A stretch of 64,000 nt of DNA from positions 2,602,606 through 2,666,605 of the forward strand of contig NZ_KI911782.1 in the NCBI RefSeq assembly GCF_000515395.1. The letters run 5' to 3'. Made by a program: the position numbers and the translations under genes. This stretch comes from Jiangella gansuensis DSM 44835. GTDB lineage: Bacteria; Actinomycetota; Actinomycetes; Jiangellales; Jiangellaceae. The notes beneath the pieces were generated by a model that saw only the letters and a program-made list of their open reading frames with translations, made no database searches and was not told the origin of the DNA. The stretch's first letter is position 1, and the number at the start of each line of letters is the position of its first letter. Below, piece after piece: positions 17,801 through 25,012 of this stretch.

Positions 17801-18777
17801 CCGCCGTCCTTGAAGCCGATGACGGTGCGCGGGTGGACGGCGTCGTCGAGCTCGGAGTCCGGGCGCGCGACACCGTCGCGGACGAGCTCGCGGTTGGACC
17901 CGATGACGAACTTCATCTGCCGGGCGATCTCGTCGCTCAGGTCGTAGCTCAGGACTGCGTCGTCGCCGGGCTGTAGCGTCCGGATCGCGGCGGCGCCGGC
18001 CTCGCGGCCGACCAGGACGAAGGCACCATCGGGGATGGCACCCTCACCGGCAGAGCTCGGGTCGACCGAGACGACCCGGCCGTCCTGCACCAGCGCGGAG
18101 GCCACGTCAGAGGCGCCGTTGACGCCTATCGCCCTGCTGTACGACCCCCACGCCGAGGTGTAGGCGATGATCGCGTTCGCCGGGGATCCGGAGATCGCGT
18201 TGGGGGAGTTCAACGAGATGACGGGGTGGTCGGTGCCGCCGAAGGTCGCGGTCGCCTGCAGCGTCATGTCGACCGCTCGGCCGATGCCGTCCTGGCCGAC
18301 GCCGACCTGCTGCCACCGGCCGTTCGGGTCGTACCCGGAGGAGGCGAGCAGGTCGCCGTCCTTCATGGACGCACCATGAGGGGCGCCGGAGTTGTTGATG
18401 TCGAAGAAGTCGCCGTTGACGCCGGCGACCGCGCCGGCCTCGCCGACCATCTCCGACACCGGCGCCCGGTCGGTGACGTGCTCGCCGGAGAGCAGATCGC
18501 TGGTGACGGCCGGATTGGCGAGGTCAACAGAGAGGATCTGCTGGTCATACCACCCGGTAGGCGTCACCGAGGTCAGCTCGCGCAGCGTGATGCCGGGGCC
18601 GATCTGCTCGGTCTGGTCGAGCAGCTCGATCGCGTCGTCGGTGAGCGACGGGCCGTCCGACGCCGCCGCGGTGGTGGGTGTGACGCTGACGAGACCTGCC
18701 ACGAGGGCGGTCGTGGCCAGCGCGGACAGCGATGGCGTCAACCATCGACGCCGTATTCTGATGCTGGACGTGGACAT
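14887..18777 (-). CDS. Giant secreted phosphodiester glycosidase / metallophosphatase fusion
   Basis: A 1,296-residue exported protein. A signal peptide (about 1-38, ending near TTAAAS) precedes a phosphodiester alpha-GlcNAcase (NAGPA-like) domain, about 70-400, with GVNGDFFD and the AWNLDGGGSTTM signature. Ig-like and carbohydrate-binding-like regions follow (about 410-750). A calcineurin-type metallophosphatase is at about 774-1,040 with LSDVQF, NGDITD, PGNHES and FAHHPVDD metal motifs. The end carries beta domains, the last (about 1,185 on) like an ASH/choice-of-anchor-D domain. It may remodel phosphodiester-linked cell-wall or exopolysaccharide glycans outside the cell; that is inference from domains. 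It is a monocistronic gene ending in its own terminator. Confidence 0.88.
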   Translation of the reverse strand: MSTSSIRIRRRWLTPSLSALATTALVAGLVSVTPTTAAASDGPSLTDDAIELLDQTEQIGPGITLRELTSVTPTGWYDQQILSVDLANPAVTSDLLSGEHVTDRAPVSEMVGEAGAVAGVNGDFFDINNSGAPHGASMKDGDLLASSGYDPNGRWQQVGVGQDGIGRAVDMTLQATATFGGTDHPVISLNSPNAISGSPANAIIAYTSAWGSYSRAIGVNGASDVASALVQDGRVVSVDPSSAGEGAIPDGAFVLVGREAGAAAIRTLQPGDDAVLSYDLSDEIARQMKFVIGSNRELVRDGVARPDSELDDAVHPRTVIGFKDGGRTMLLVTNDGRQAPVNGMTMRELAAFMVRMGAETAWNLDGGGSTTMVARSLGEDEATVRNSPSDGSERSDPNGVGVFVAPGNGRAKQLVITPDEDDARVFPGLHRTLTAKAVDNHLTPVALDQADVRWRTTGGTFDGSVLAVPEDRRGHLVVRASAGAAHDVRRMRILGPLDSLELSTNRLSITEAGPENAVQVAVTGRDAQGFAAPVEFVDLDLAYDDSVIDVTPSGTGLLITPLAAGGTVVEMTVAGQTAKLPVTVGVETVDVYDFDDDYAANGRWTRNGTAGVPITISDDPEGIRLDFGAARNKGITAASDPDRWVEIPGQPLRVRVKIKSDVFIPNGLTYAGFWDAEGNSVGVYGNGLQPSDEWQYATFSIPSSVAFPIRFNSFQGINTAVDQQVPGRFVIAGLEADVPSQIDLPAVEPLRADPLVSPGGQAPEGADWTFATLSDVQFTASAPDLAQVAVAALHRIRAEEADLVVLNGDITDRGLPEDFDLARQVLEEGGCELIAVGEEPPAESTPDPDAGTVPCYYVPGNHESYGQGNVQSTLENWEEEFGQPYRTFDHKGTRFVLLNSALGTLRGSDWDQLPMLEEALETATDDESVSNVVVFAHHPVDDPAETKASQLGDRMEVRLIETMLADFRERSDKGAAMVGSHASIVDVQRREGVPYVVLPTSGKGPYGTPDRGGFTGWVEWSVDRDGSAAQQWLSADVRAFAQEVIIDAPETVEVDRSVTVGGHIVQPSGVLPGSRVVPLAYPMSVRWSGDENLAIGSGDAAVRRARNTGKVAILDPATRRLTGLRTGEITLEVTNDSMRPYTGEESLAPVTGQHTIRVVADAGPGARVDTSAPVLTAAPVGSTGAVQPVTVTNSGDEPLVISDVSVTATGGSRTGGFRLTGEQQCTAAPIAPGESCEVPVEFTPSEAGTTSTAHLVLETNTPEGRVEAPLTGRSTVPAVDDGHLPGQDGPVATLTE

Positions 18778-18918
18778 GGGGATCCCTAGGACAAAGGAAT
18801 ATGGCCAGCGTCATTGAACACGTTGGCGGTGCCTTGTCCGGATTGTCCTGTCGGCGCAGCATCGAACTCTTGATGAAATCCGCTGAAGGTTGTTGTCGCC
18901 CATCGCCTTGGCATGCGG

Positions 18919-18962
18919 TATCACCGCTGAGAGCGGGCATTTCGGGCAGCTCAGCGGTGATA
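18919..18962 (-). terminator. 13-bp perfect stem after sepH
   Basis: TATCACCGCTGAG (18919-18931) and its exact complement (18950-18962) with an 18-base loop, 47 bases downstream of the sepH stop on the minus strand. It is likely the sepH terminator. The rest of 18778-19008 shows no gene. Confidence 0.6.
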
Positions 18963-19008
18963 TCGCGTACCACGAGGATGACGACGCGGGCCAAGACGCC
19001 CGAGTCGG

Positions 19009-20142
19009 TCAGTCGTTCTTACGGCGTCCGAACATGATCTCGTCCCAGCTGGGCACGCTGGGCCGCCGCGACCGCCCGGAACTCGCCGGCTTACGGGCCG
19101 GGGGAGCAGCGTCGTCGGCGGTGGGCGCGAGGTCGGCGGTCTCGTCGGACTCGACGTGCTTGGCGATGTCGCTGAGCCGCAGCCGCTCGCTCGTGGCCTC
19201 GTCGTCGGCCGGATCACCAGTGTCGGCGGGATCGGCGGCGTGGTCGTGGAACAGGTCCGGCTCGCGACGCCGACGCTCCGGCCGTCCGCGTCCGCTGCGG
19301 CGAGTGCCGCGGCGGGAGGCGGTGGGAATGGGCGTGGTGTTCTCGACGTCGTCGTCGGCGGACTCCGCCGGCTCCTCGGCGTCGCGGACCAGGCCGCGTA
19401 CCGGAGGCGCACCCAGCGGCGGAGCCAGGAACGGCGGCAGCTCGGGGCCGTCGTCGTCCTCGTCCTCGGCGCGAGGCGGGGCGCCGACGACGGAGAGACG
19501 GGCCGGGCCCGTGGGCACCTGCGGCTGGGGCTCCGGCTCCTCGACCGGGCCGGGCGCCTCGGCCGGCAGCACGCCGGCGATGGAGCGGGCGTTGTCGTCC
19601 TCGGGCACGACCGTGCGACCGGACGGGTCGAACGAGAACAGCGCGGAGTCCTCCTCCTCGCCGGCCCACGAGAACCGGACCAGCCAGCGGCCGTCGTCGC
19701 GCCGCCACGCGTCCCATTCGACGAGGTCGGGGTCGGCGCCGTGCGCCTTGGCGGTCGCGCTCGCGGCGCTTTCGAGGGTCTGCGGCGGGCCGTCACCGCC
19801 GAGCCGGCGGACGGTGGCCTGCTGGGCTCGGCTGGCGACGTGCTCGCGCTCGGCGATCACCGGGCCGGCGAAGCGCTCGACCTTCTCCCGCGGCATGCCG
19901 GCCACGGCGGCGAGAGCTTCGACGGACTCGCCGGCCCGGATGCGTGCCTGGATGTCGCGTGGACGTAGCTGGCTTTCGAGCCGGATATCCAACTGTCCCA
20001 ACCTCGCTCGGTCGCCTCGGATCGCGGCGAGCAGGCGGTCGTCCACCCGCAACGCCAGCTGTTCTCCGCCGTGCCCGGAGAGGATGAGATGGTTGCCGTC
20101 TTCGCTGACTGCTACCAGCCGAAGCTCACGCACCACCCTCAC
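19009..20142 (-). CDS. sepH: Septation protein SepH (DUF3071 family)
   Basis: A 377-residue protein of the SepH family, which in Streptomyces and mycobacteria binds FtsZ and promotes its assembly at division septa. The N-terminal DUF3071 domain (about 1-165) begins MRVVRELRLVAVSEDGNHL and includes the helix-turn-helix-like segment ESVEALAAVAGMPREKVERF. The remaining half is disordered, acidic and Pro/Arg-rich, ending RPSVPSWDEIMFGRRKND, a short conserved C-terminal motif of the family. ATG 20142. It lies downstream of the lactone oxidase gene on the same strand, with an 80-base gap. Confidence 0.92.
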   Translation of the reverse strand: MRVVRELRLVAVSEDGNHLILSGHGGEQLALRVDDRLLAAIRGDRARLGQLDIRLESQLRPRDIQARIRAGESVEALAAVAGMPREKVERFAGPVIAEREHVASRAQQATVRRLGGDGPPQTLESAASATAKAHGADPDLVEWDAWRRDDGRWLVRFSWAGEEEDSALFSFDPSGRTVVPEDDNARSIAGVLPAEAPGPVEEPEPQPQVPTGPARLSVVGAPPRAEDEDDDGPELPPFLAPPLGAPPVRGLVRDAEEPAESADDDVENTTPIPTASRRGTRRSGRGRPERRRREPDLFHDHAADPADTGDPADDEATSERLRLSDIAKHVESDETADLAPTADDAAPPARKPASSGRSRRPSVPSWDEIMFGRRKND

Positions 20143-20222
20143 CTCCGATCACGACTGCCACCATCGTCACCCGCCGCACCTGGTCCGACCAAGCCGCCAC
20201 GCCGCCAGCGGCCCAGGTCAAC

Positions 20223-21533
20223 TCAGCTCTCCAGCAGCCGGTCGAGGTACTCGTTGGCCATGAGACGCCCCGGATCGACGCGGTCACGGACCGCCCGGAA
20301 CGCCTCCATCCGTGGGTATTGATCACGAACATACCGTGAATCGCGGGTATGCAGCTTTCCCCAGTGTGGCCTGCCGCCATAGGACACCCAGAGCCGTTCC
20401 GCGGCGTCGAACCAGCCGCGGTAGTCGGTTCGCGGGTAGGCGTGGATGGCGATATAGACCGTGTCGCGGCCGTGGGCGGGGGAGAGCCACACGTCGTCGG
20501 CCGGCGCCATCCGCACCTCGACCGGGAAGGCGATGCGCCACGGTCCGCGGGCGGTGAGCTCACGCAGCTCTCGCAGGGCGGGGACGGCGGCAGCCCGCGG
20601 CAGCGCATACTCCATCTCGTGGAACCGCACCCGCCGGGTGCTGGTGAGGACGCGGGGCGCGGCGTCGACGTAGCTGCGCCGGCCGATCAGCCGGGCGGCG
20701 ACGCGGTTCACCGCCGGCGTGGTCTTCGGCGCGGCTCGGGTGATGCGCTGCACCACCGCGACACCGGCGTTCTCGACGACGTCGCCGGACCACCACGCCG
20801 CGACCGGGTGGCGCGGCGCCGGCCGCTCGCCGGTGCGCCGGTTCACCTTGAGCTGGACGGCGCCGGTGAACGGCAGCCAGTAGAGGTCGCAATGGTCCTC
20901 GCGGGCGAGGTCGTCGAACCGCTCCAGCACCTCGTCCAGCGTCGACGGCTCCTCCGTCGCCCGCAGTGTGAACGCCGGCTCCACCCGCAGCGTGACGGCG
21001 GTGATGACGCCCAGGGCACCGAGACCGAGCCGGGCGGCCTGGAACAGCTCGCCGTCGTGGCCGGTGGACGCGCCCGACACGTCGACCAGCGAACCGTCCG
21101 GCAGGGCCAGCTGCACCGCCGTGACCTGGTCGGACAGCGACGCGGTGGCGCGGCCGCTGCCGTGCGTCCCGGTCGAGATGGCGCCGGAGACGGTCTGGAC
21201 GGCGACGTCGCCCATGTTGGTCAGCCCGTAGCCGCGAGCCGCCAGCGCGGTGTTGAGCTCGTGCAGGCGAGTGCCGGCGGCGACGGTGGCCGTGGCGGAC
21301 CCGTCGTCGCCGGCGGGGTCGAGCGAGATCAGGCCGCTGAGGCGGTCCAGCCGCACCTGGACACCGTCGGTGGCGGCGATCGGAGTGAAACTGTGGCCGG
21401 CACCGACCGGACGGACCCGCAGACCGTCGTGGGCGGCCCGCCTCAGGACCTCGGAGACGCCGGCGGCACTAGCCGGCCGCTCGACCCGGTGCGGCCGCGC
21501 CTCGACGGTCCGGGCCCAGTTCCGCCATGTCAT
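20223..21533 (-). CDS. D-arabinono-1,4-lactone oxidase family flavoprotein
   Basis: A 436-residue FAD enzyme. The N-terminal PCMH-type FAD domain contains GAGHSFTPIA (about 45-54) and GAISTGTHGSG (about 116-126); the C-terminal ALO domain ends with the conserved HWGKLH motif near 395. Family members oxidise aldonolactones or sugar alcohols with oxygen or another acceptor; the actinobacterial substrate is uncertain. The start at ATG 21533 begins MTWRNWARTVEARPH, the usual N-terminus. It is divergent from hemH, with 15 bases between the start codons. Confidence 0.9.
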   Translation of the reverse strand: MTWRNWARTVEARPHRVERPASAAGVSEVLRRAAHDGLRVRPVGAGHSFTPIAATDGVQVRLDRLSGLISLDPAGDDGSATATVAAGTRLHELNTALAARGYGLTNMGDVAVQTVSGAISTGTHGSGRATASLSDQVTAVQLALPDGSLVDVSGASTGHDGELFQAARLGLGALGVITAVTLRVEPAFTLRATEEPSTLDEVLERFDDLAREDHCDLYWLPFTGAVQLKVNRRTGERPAPRHPVAAWWSGDVVENAGVAVVQRITRAAPKTTPAVNRVAARLIGRRSYVDAAPRVLTSTRRVRFHEMEYALPRAAAVPALRELRELTARGPWRIAFPVEVRMAPADDVWLSPAHGRDTVYIAIHAYPRTDYRGWFDAAERLWVSYGGRPHWGKLHTRDSRYVRDQYPRMEAFRAVRDRVDPGRLMANEYLDRLLES

Positions 21534-21539
21534 GGGCGT

Positions 21540-21545
21540 TAGGCT
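21540..21545 (+). promoter_or_regulatory. Possible -10 box of hemH
   Basis: TAGGCT lies 3 bases before ATG 21549 and 6 bases before the in-frame GTG at 21552. The spacing rule seen elsewhere in the window would make GTG 21552 the leaderless start. Confidence 0.4.
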
Positions 21546-21548
21546 CTC

Positions 21549-22667
21549 ATGGTGAGCATCACCGATCCGTACGACGCCCTGCTGGTCGTCTCCTTCGGCG
21601 GCCCGGAGGGCCAGGACGACGTCATCCCGTTCCTCGAGAACGTCACCCGCGGCAAGGGCATCCCGCCGGAGCGGCTGGAAGAGGTCGGCGAGCACTACCG
21701 CGCATTCGGCGGTCGCAGCCCGATCAACGACCAGAACCGCGCGCTGATCGCCAACCTCGAGCACGAGCTGGCAGAACGGAACATCTCGCTGCCGGTCTAC
21801 TGGGGCAACCGCAACTGGCACCCCTACCTCGCCGACGAGCTCGCCCGCATGCGCGACGACGGCGTCACTCGTGCCGCCGCGTTCATCACCAGCGCCTACG
21901 ACTCCTACTCCGGCTGCAGGCAGTACCGCGAGGACCTGTGGCGTGCCGTCGAGGCGGTCGGGCCGGGCGCGCCGCGGATCGACCGGCTGCGGCACAGCTT
22001 CGACCACCCGGGCTTCATCACCGCGAACGCCGACGGCGTCGTGGGCGCTCTCGGCGACCTGCCGCCGTCGACGACGCAGCGCGCCCGCATCGTGTACGTC
22101 ACCCACTCCATCCCGGTGACCATGGCCGAGACGTCCGGCCCGACCGGCGGAGCCTACGTCGCGCAGCACCTGGCGGTCGCCGACGCCGTCAGCGCCCAGG
22201 TGGCCGCCCGCACCGGCGTGACCCGCGAGTACGACCTCGTCTACTGCTCACGCAGCGGCCCGCCGTCCATGCCGTGGCTGGAGCCGGACGTCAACGACCA
22301 CCTGGCGGCGCTGGCCGCCGACGGTGTCGACGCTGTGGTCCTGGCGCCCATCGGCTTCCTGTCCGACCACATGGAGGTCGCGTACGACCTCGACACCGAG
22401 GCGCTGGCGACGGCCAAGGACCTCGGCATGGCCGCCGCCCGGGCCGCGACCGCCGGCACGCACCCGGACTTCGTCGACACCGTCGTCGACCTGCTGCTGG
22501 AGCGGGCCGCGGTCGAGCGCGGCGAGTCGGTGGTGCGGGCCAGCATCGGCGCGCCCGGCCCGGCTCGCGACGTCTGCGCGCCCGGCTGCTGCCCCAACCC
22601 GCGCGCGGACATCCCCGCCCTGTGCGGCGAAGACACGCCCCCACTGCCGTGGGCCGCCACGAAATGA
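21549..22667 (+). CDS. hemH: Ferrochelatase (coproporphyrin III ferrochelatase)
   Basis: A 372-residue ferrochelatase that inserts Fe(II) into the porphyrin. It shows the family start DALLVVSFGGPEG, the GNRNWHPYL and ITSAYDSYSGCRQY regions, and a Cys-rich C-terminus (VCAPGCCPNPRADIPALCGE) typical of actinobacterial enzymes that carry a [2Fe-2S] cluster. With hemG and hemQ elsewhere in the window, the substrate is expected to be coproporphyrin III. The true start may be GTG 21552. The stop codon TGA (22665-22667) lies inside the invariant block of repeat R3. Confidence 0.94.
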   Translation: MVSITDPYDALLVVSFGGPEGQDDVIPFLENVTRGKGIPPERLEEVGEHYRAFGGRSPINDQNRALIANLEHELAERNISLPVYWGNRNWHPYLADELARMRDDGVTRAAAFITSAYDSYSGCRQYREDLWRAVEAVGPGAPRIDRLRHSFDHPGFITANADGVVGALGDLPPSTTQRARIVYVTHSIPVTMAETSGPTGGAYVAQHLAVADAVSAQVAARTGVTREYDLVYCSRSGPPSMPWLEPDVNDHLAALAADGVDAVVLAPIGFLSDHMEVAYDLDTEALATAKDLGMAAARAATAGTHPDFVDTVVDLLLERAAVERGESVVRASIGAPGPARDVCAPGCCPNPRADIPALCGEDTPPLPWAATK

Positions 22668-22735
22668 TCACGTGCACCATGGGTCCTCCCGCTTCACCAG
22701 CCATGCGTTCCCCCGGAGGGTCGGGCAAGACCGGC
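22661..22735 (+). repeat. Dispersed repeat copy R3 at the hemH stop codon
   Basis: The block at 22661-22684 (GAAATGATCACGTGC, then ACCATGGGT) differs from R1 at one base. It is followed by CCTCCCGCTTCACC, then AGCCATGCG. Its own hairpin is degenerate, but the copy pairs with R4. The hemH stop TGA is bases 5-7 of the block. Beyond it, GGGTCGGGCAAG (22718-22729) has an inverted match, 11 of 12, at 22806-22817, so the foldback extends past the core. Confidence 0.8.
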
Positions 22736-22830
22736 GGTGAGAGGCGGCCGGAGGCTTCCTCGAATCGTCGGTGCGTCGCACGGATCAGGCTGACTCGGTC
22801 TGGTGCTTGTCCGACCCGACGATCCGGAGC

Positions 22831-22863
22831 TGCTGGTGAAGCGGGAGGACCCATGGTGACGTA
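22831..22863 (-). repeat. Partial dispersed repeat copy R4, inverted partner of R3
   Basis: Read on the minus strand this is ACGTCACCATGGGTCC, then TCCCGCTTCACCAGC, matching R3 at 30 of 31 positions with a single-base deletion. The outer part (GAAATGATC) is missing or replaced, and the copy ends just before the ribosome site of the next gene. R3 and R4 bound a 203-base foldback with no gene inside. Confidence 0.75.
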
Positions 22864-22881
22864 CTCCTCTGGAGGTTCTCT

Positions 22882-23694
22882 GTGACGACGGCCGATCCCG
22901 CCGACCTGCTCGCCCTGGCCGAGAAGACCGCCCGCGAAGCGGGACAGCTCGCCCGCGAGCGGCGCGAGGCGGTGGAGCGCATGGACGTCGCGAACACGAA
23001 GTCGACGCCCACCGACGTCGTGACGGAGTCCGACACCGCCGCCGAGGCGCTGATCCGCACCCGCATCCTCGACGCCCGCCCCGACGACGGCTTCCTCGGC
23101 GAGGAGGACGGTCACGTCGCCGGCACCTCGGGCGTCGACTGGGTGGTCGACCCGATCGACGGCACCGTGAACTACCTCTACGGCATCCCGCAGTACGCGG
23201 TGTCCATCGCGGCGCGCATCGACGACGTCGTGCGGGCCGGCGTGGTGCACAACCCGGCCAGCGGTGAGACGTGGACGGCCACGTCCGGCGGCGGGGCGTT
23301 CCTGGACGGCCGCCCGGTGCGGGCGTCGGCGTGCGCGGACCTGTCGCTGGCGCTGGTCGGGACCGGCTTCGGCTACGACGCCGACCGGCGGGCTCGGCAG
23401 GCGGCCGTGATCCTCGAGCTGGTCCCGGTGGTGCGCGACATCCGGCGGGCCGGCGCCGCCGCCCTGGACCTCTGCGCGGTCGGCACCGGCCGGCTGGACG
23501 CGTACTACGAGCGCGGGCTCAACCCGTGGGACCTGGCGGCCGGTGGCCTGGTGGCGGCCGAAGCGGGCGCCGTCGTCAGCGGCCTGCACGGCGAGGAGCC
23601 CGGCAACGCGATGACCCTGGCGGCGACGCCCGGGGTGGCCGCCGAGCTGCGGGCGCTGCTGGAGCGGCTCGGCGCCGACCGCGACGCCCCCTGA
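22882..23694 (+). CDS. Inositol monophosphatase family protein
   Basis: A 270-residue Mg-dependent phosphatase of the IMPase fold. It shows metal-binding motifs LGEEDG (about 73) and WVVDPIDGTVNYLYG (about 88-102), and the C-terminal YYERGLNPWDLAAGG motif (about 212). Actinobacterial members act on inositol phosphates, histidinol phosphate or related sugar phosphates; the substrate is not determined here. GTG 22882 follows a GGAGG ribosome site after 6 bases, immediately next to repeat R4. A convergent ABC permease follows. Confidence 0.9.
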   Translation: MTTADPADLLALAEKTAREAGQLARERREAVERMDVANTKSTPTDVVTESDTAAEALIRTRILDARPDDGFLGEEDGHVAGTSGVDWVVDPIDGTVNYLYGIPQYAVSIAARIDDVVRAGVVHNPASGETWTATSGGGAFLDGRPVRASACADLSLALVGTGFGYDADRRARQAAVILELVPVVRDIRRAGAAALDLCAVGTGRLDAYYERGLNPWDLAAGGLVAAEAGAVVSGLHGEEPGNAMTLAATPGVAAELRALLERLGADRDAP

Positions 23695-23766
23695 CGGCGC
23701 GCTGAGCAGCCGGCCGGGCCCTGGCCGCACTCCAGGTGCGCGCTGCGTCAGGCCACCCCAGGCGTT

Positions 23767-23831
23767 CTCCCGCCCCACCAGGCATGCATGCGTGGTGCGG
23801 CGGGAGGACCCATGGTGGACGTGATCATTTC
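23767..23831 (-). repeat. Dispersed repeat copy R5 at the ABC permease stop codon
   Basis: On the minus strand the 24-base block (23831-23808) is identical to R1's. The hairpin arms are CTCCCGCC and GGCGGGAG (23806-23799 with 23774-23767), with CACCA/TGGTG inside and GCATGC at the loop. The arm sequence differs from R1's while pairing is kept, which is compensatory change. The permease stop codon (23827-23825) lies in the block. No inverted partner is seen nearby. Confidence 0.85.
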
Positions 23832-25012
23832 CCGGGCGGGCGAAGTGCGTCGCGCAGCGATACCTTGGCGCCCATGCGCAGGACGGCGCCCTCGTAGACC
23901 CGGGCGGCCAGCAGGACCAGGACCGCGATCAGCGCGAGCATCAGCGCCAGGGCCAGCCCGACCTCCCAGCCGGCGGCGTCGCCGCGGGCCATGCGGATGG
24001 GCATCACCAGGGCGCTGAACGGCGGCACGATGCTGGTCACGGACGCGATCGGGCTCTCGGGGCTCAGGAACGCGAAGAAGCTGGCGAAATACGACACCAT
24101 CGTGAGCATCGTCACCGGTGTGGTGACGTTCTGCAGCTCCTCCTGCCGCGAGACGCGCGCGGCCGCGGCACCGGACAGGCACGCGTAGGCGGCATAGCCG
24201 AGCACGAACCAGCCCAACGACAGCAGGACCGGCGTCACCATGGGTCCGGTCAGCTCCACTGCGCCCAGTGCCGCCGCGAGACCGAGCCCCAGCCCGCCGA
24301 TCAGCACCAGCTGGACCAGGCCCAGCAGGCCGATGCCGAGAATCTTGCCGGTGAGCAGCGCCCGAGCCGGGATCGCGGCCAGCATGACCTCGACCACCCG
24401 GCTGGACTTCTCCTCGACCACGCCCATCGCGACCCACATCGAATAGCCGACCAACTGGCCGAACAGCACCATCGAGCCGAAGAACGCGATGACGCCGCGC
24501 GCCTCCCGCTCCTCGGCATCCGGATCGAGGGTGACCGTCCGCAGGCTGGCGGAGCTCAGCGCCTCGGTGACCGCCGCCGGGTCCATACCGGCCTCGGCCA
24601 GCGCCCGGGTCCCTTCGACCTGGTTGTAGGCGTTCTCCAGAACCGCGCGCAGCGAGCTGTCGAGGGACCGGTCGACGTAGACGGAGTCGCCGTCCACGTA
24701 GGCGTCCAGGTCGCCGTCGCTGACGGCCTGCTCGGCGGCCGCGGCGTCCTCGACGTCGGTGAAGCCGACCTCGATGTCGGCGGTCTCGGCCTGCCGCTCG
24801 ACGGCGCTGCGCAGCTCGCCGGAGTCGCCGACCAGCGCGACGTCGAAGCTGTCACCGCCGAAGTCCGCGAAGCGGGGGAGCAGCACGACCAGCCCGATGA
24901 TGCCGACGGTGATGGCCGTGGAGATGAAGAACGAGCGCTCGCGGATGCGCTGGCTGAACTCGCGCCGGGCGACGAGTGTGCTGGCCTCGCGGAACGACAG
25001 TGCACGCGCCAT
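23825..25012 (-). CDS. ABC-2 type exporter permease (NatB-like)
   Basis: A 395-residue membrane protein. One N-terminal membrane segment (about 27-46) is followed by a large external domain (about 50-165) and a cluster of six hydrophobic segments to the end, the layout of NatB/ABC-2 permeases. It is translationally coupled to the ATPase gene upstream (TGATG overlap at 25012), so the two form an exporter, possibly for sodium, drugs or peptides; the substrate is unknown. The coding sequence ends LRDALRPPGK, with its stop codon supplied by repeat R5. Confidence 0.88.
   Translation of the reverse strand: MARALSFREASTLVARREFSQRIRERSFFISTAITVGIIGLVVLLPRFADFGGDSFDVALVGDSGELRSAVERQAETADIEVGFTDVEDAAAAEQAVSDGDLDAYVDGDSVYVDRSLDSSLRAVLENAYNQVEGTRALAEAGMDPAAVTEALSSASLRTVTLDPDAEEREARGVIAFFGSMVLFGQLVGYSMWVAMGVVEEKSSRVVEVMLAAIPARALLTGKILGIGLLGLVQLVLIGGLGLGLAAALGAVELTGPMVTPVLLSLGWFVLGYAAYACLSGAAAARVSRQEELQNVTTPVTMLTMVSYFASFFAFLSPESPIASVTSIVPPFSALVMPIRMARGDAAGWEVGLALALMLALIAVLVLLAARVYEGAVLRMGAKVSLRDALRPPGK

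Noticed and set aside
14578-17976. 1,132-codon open frame on the plus strand opposite the giant glycosidase gene, and similar long antisense frames (1713-3206 +, 40032-43040 -, 52480-54051 -)
   Set aside because: High-GC shadow frames: low-complexity Arg/Gly/Val/His composition, no domains, and each is fully overlapped by a gene with clear motifs on the other strand.
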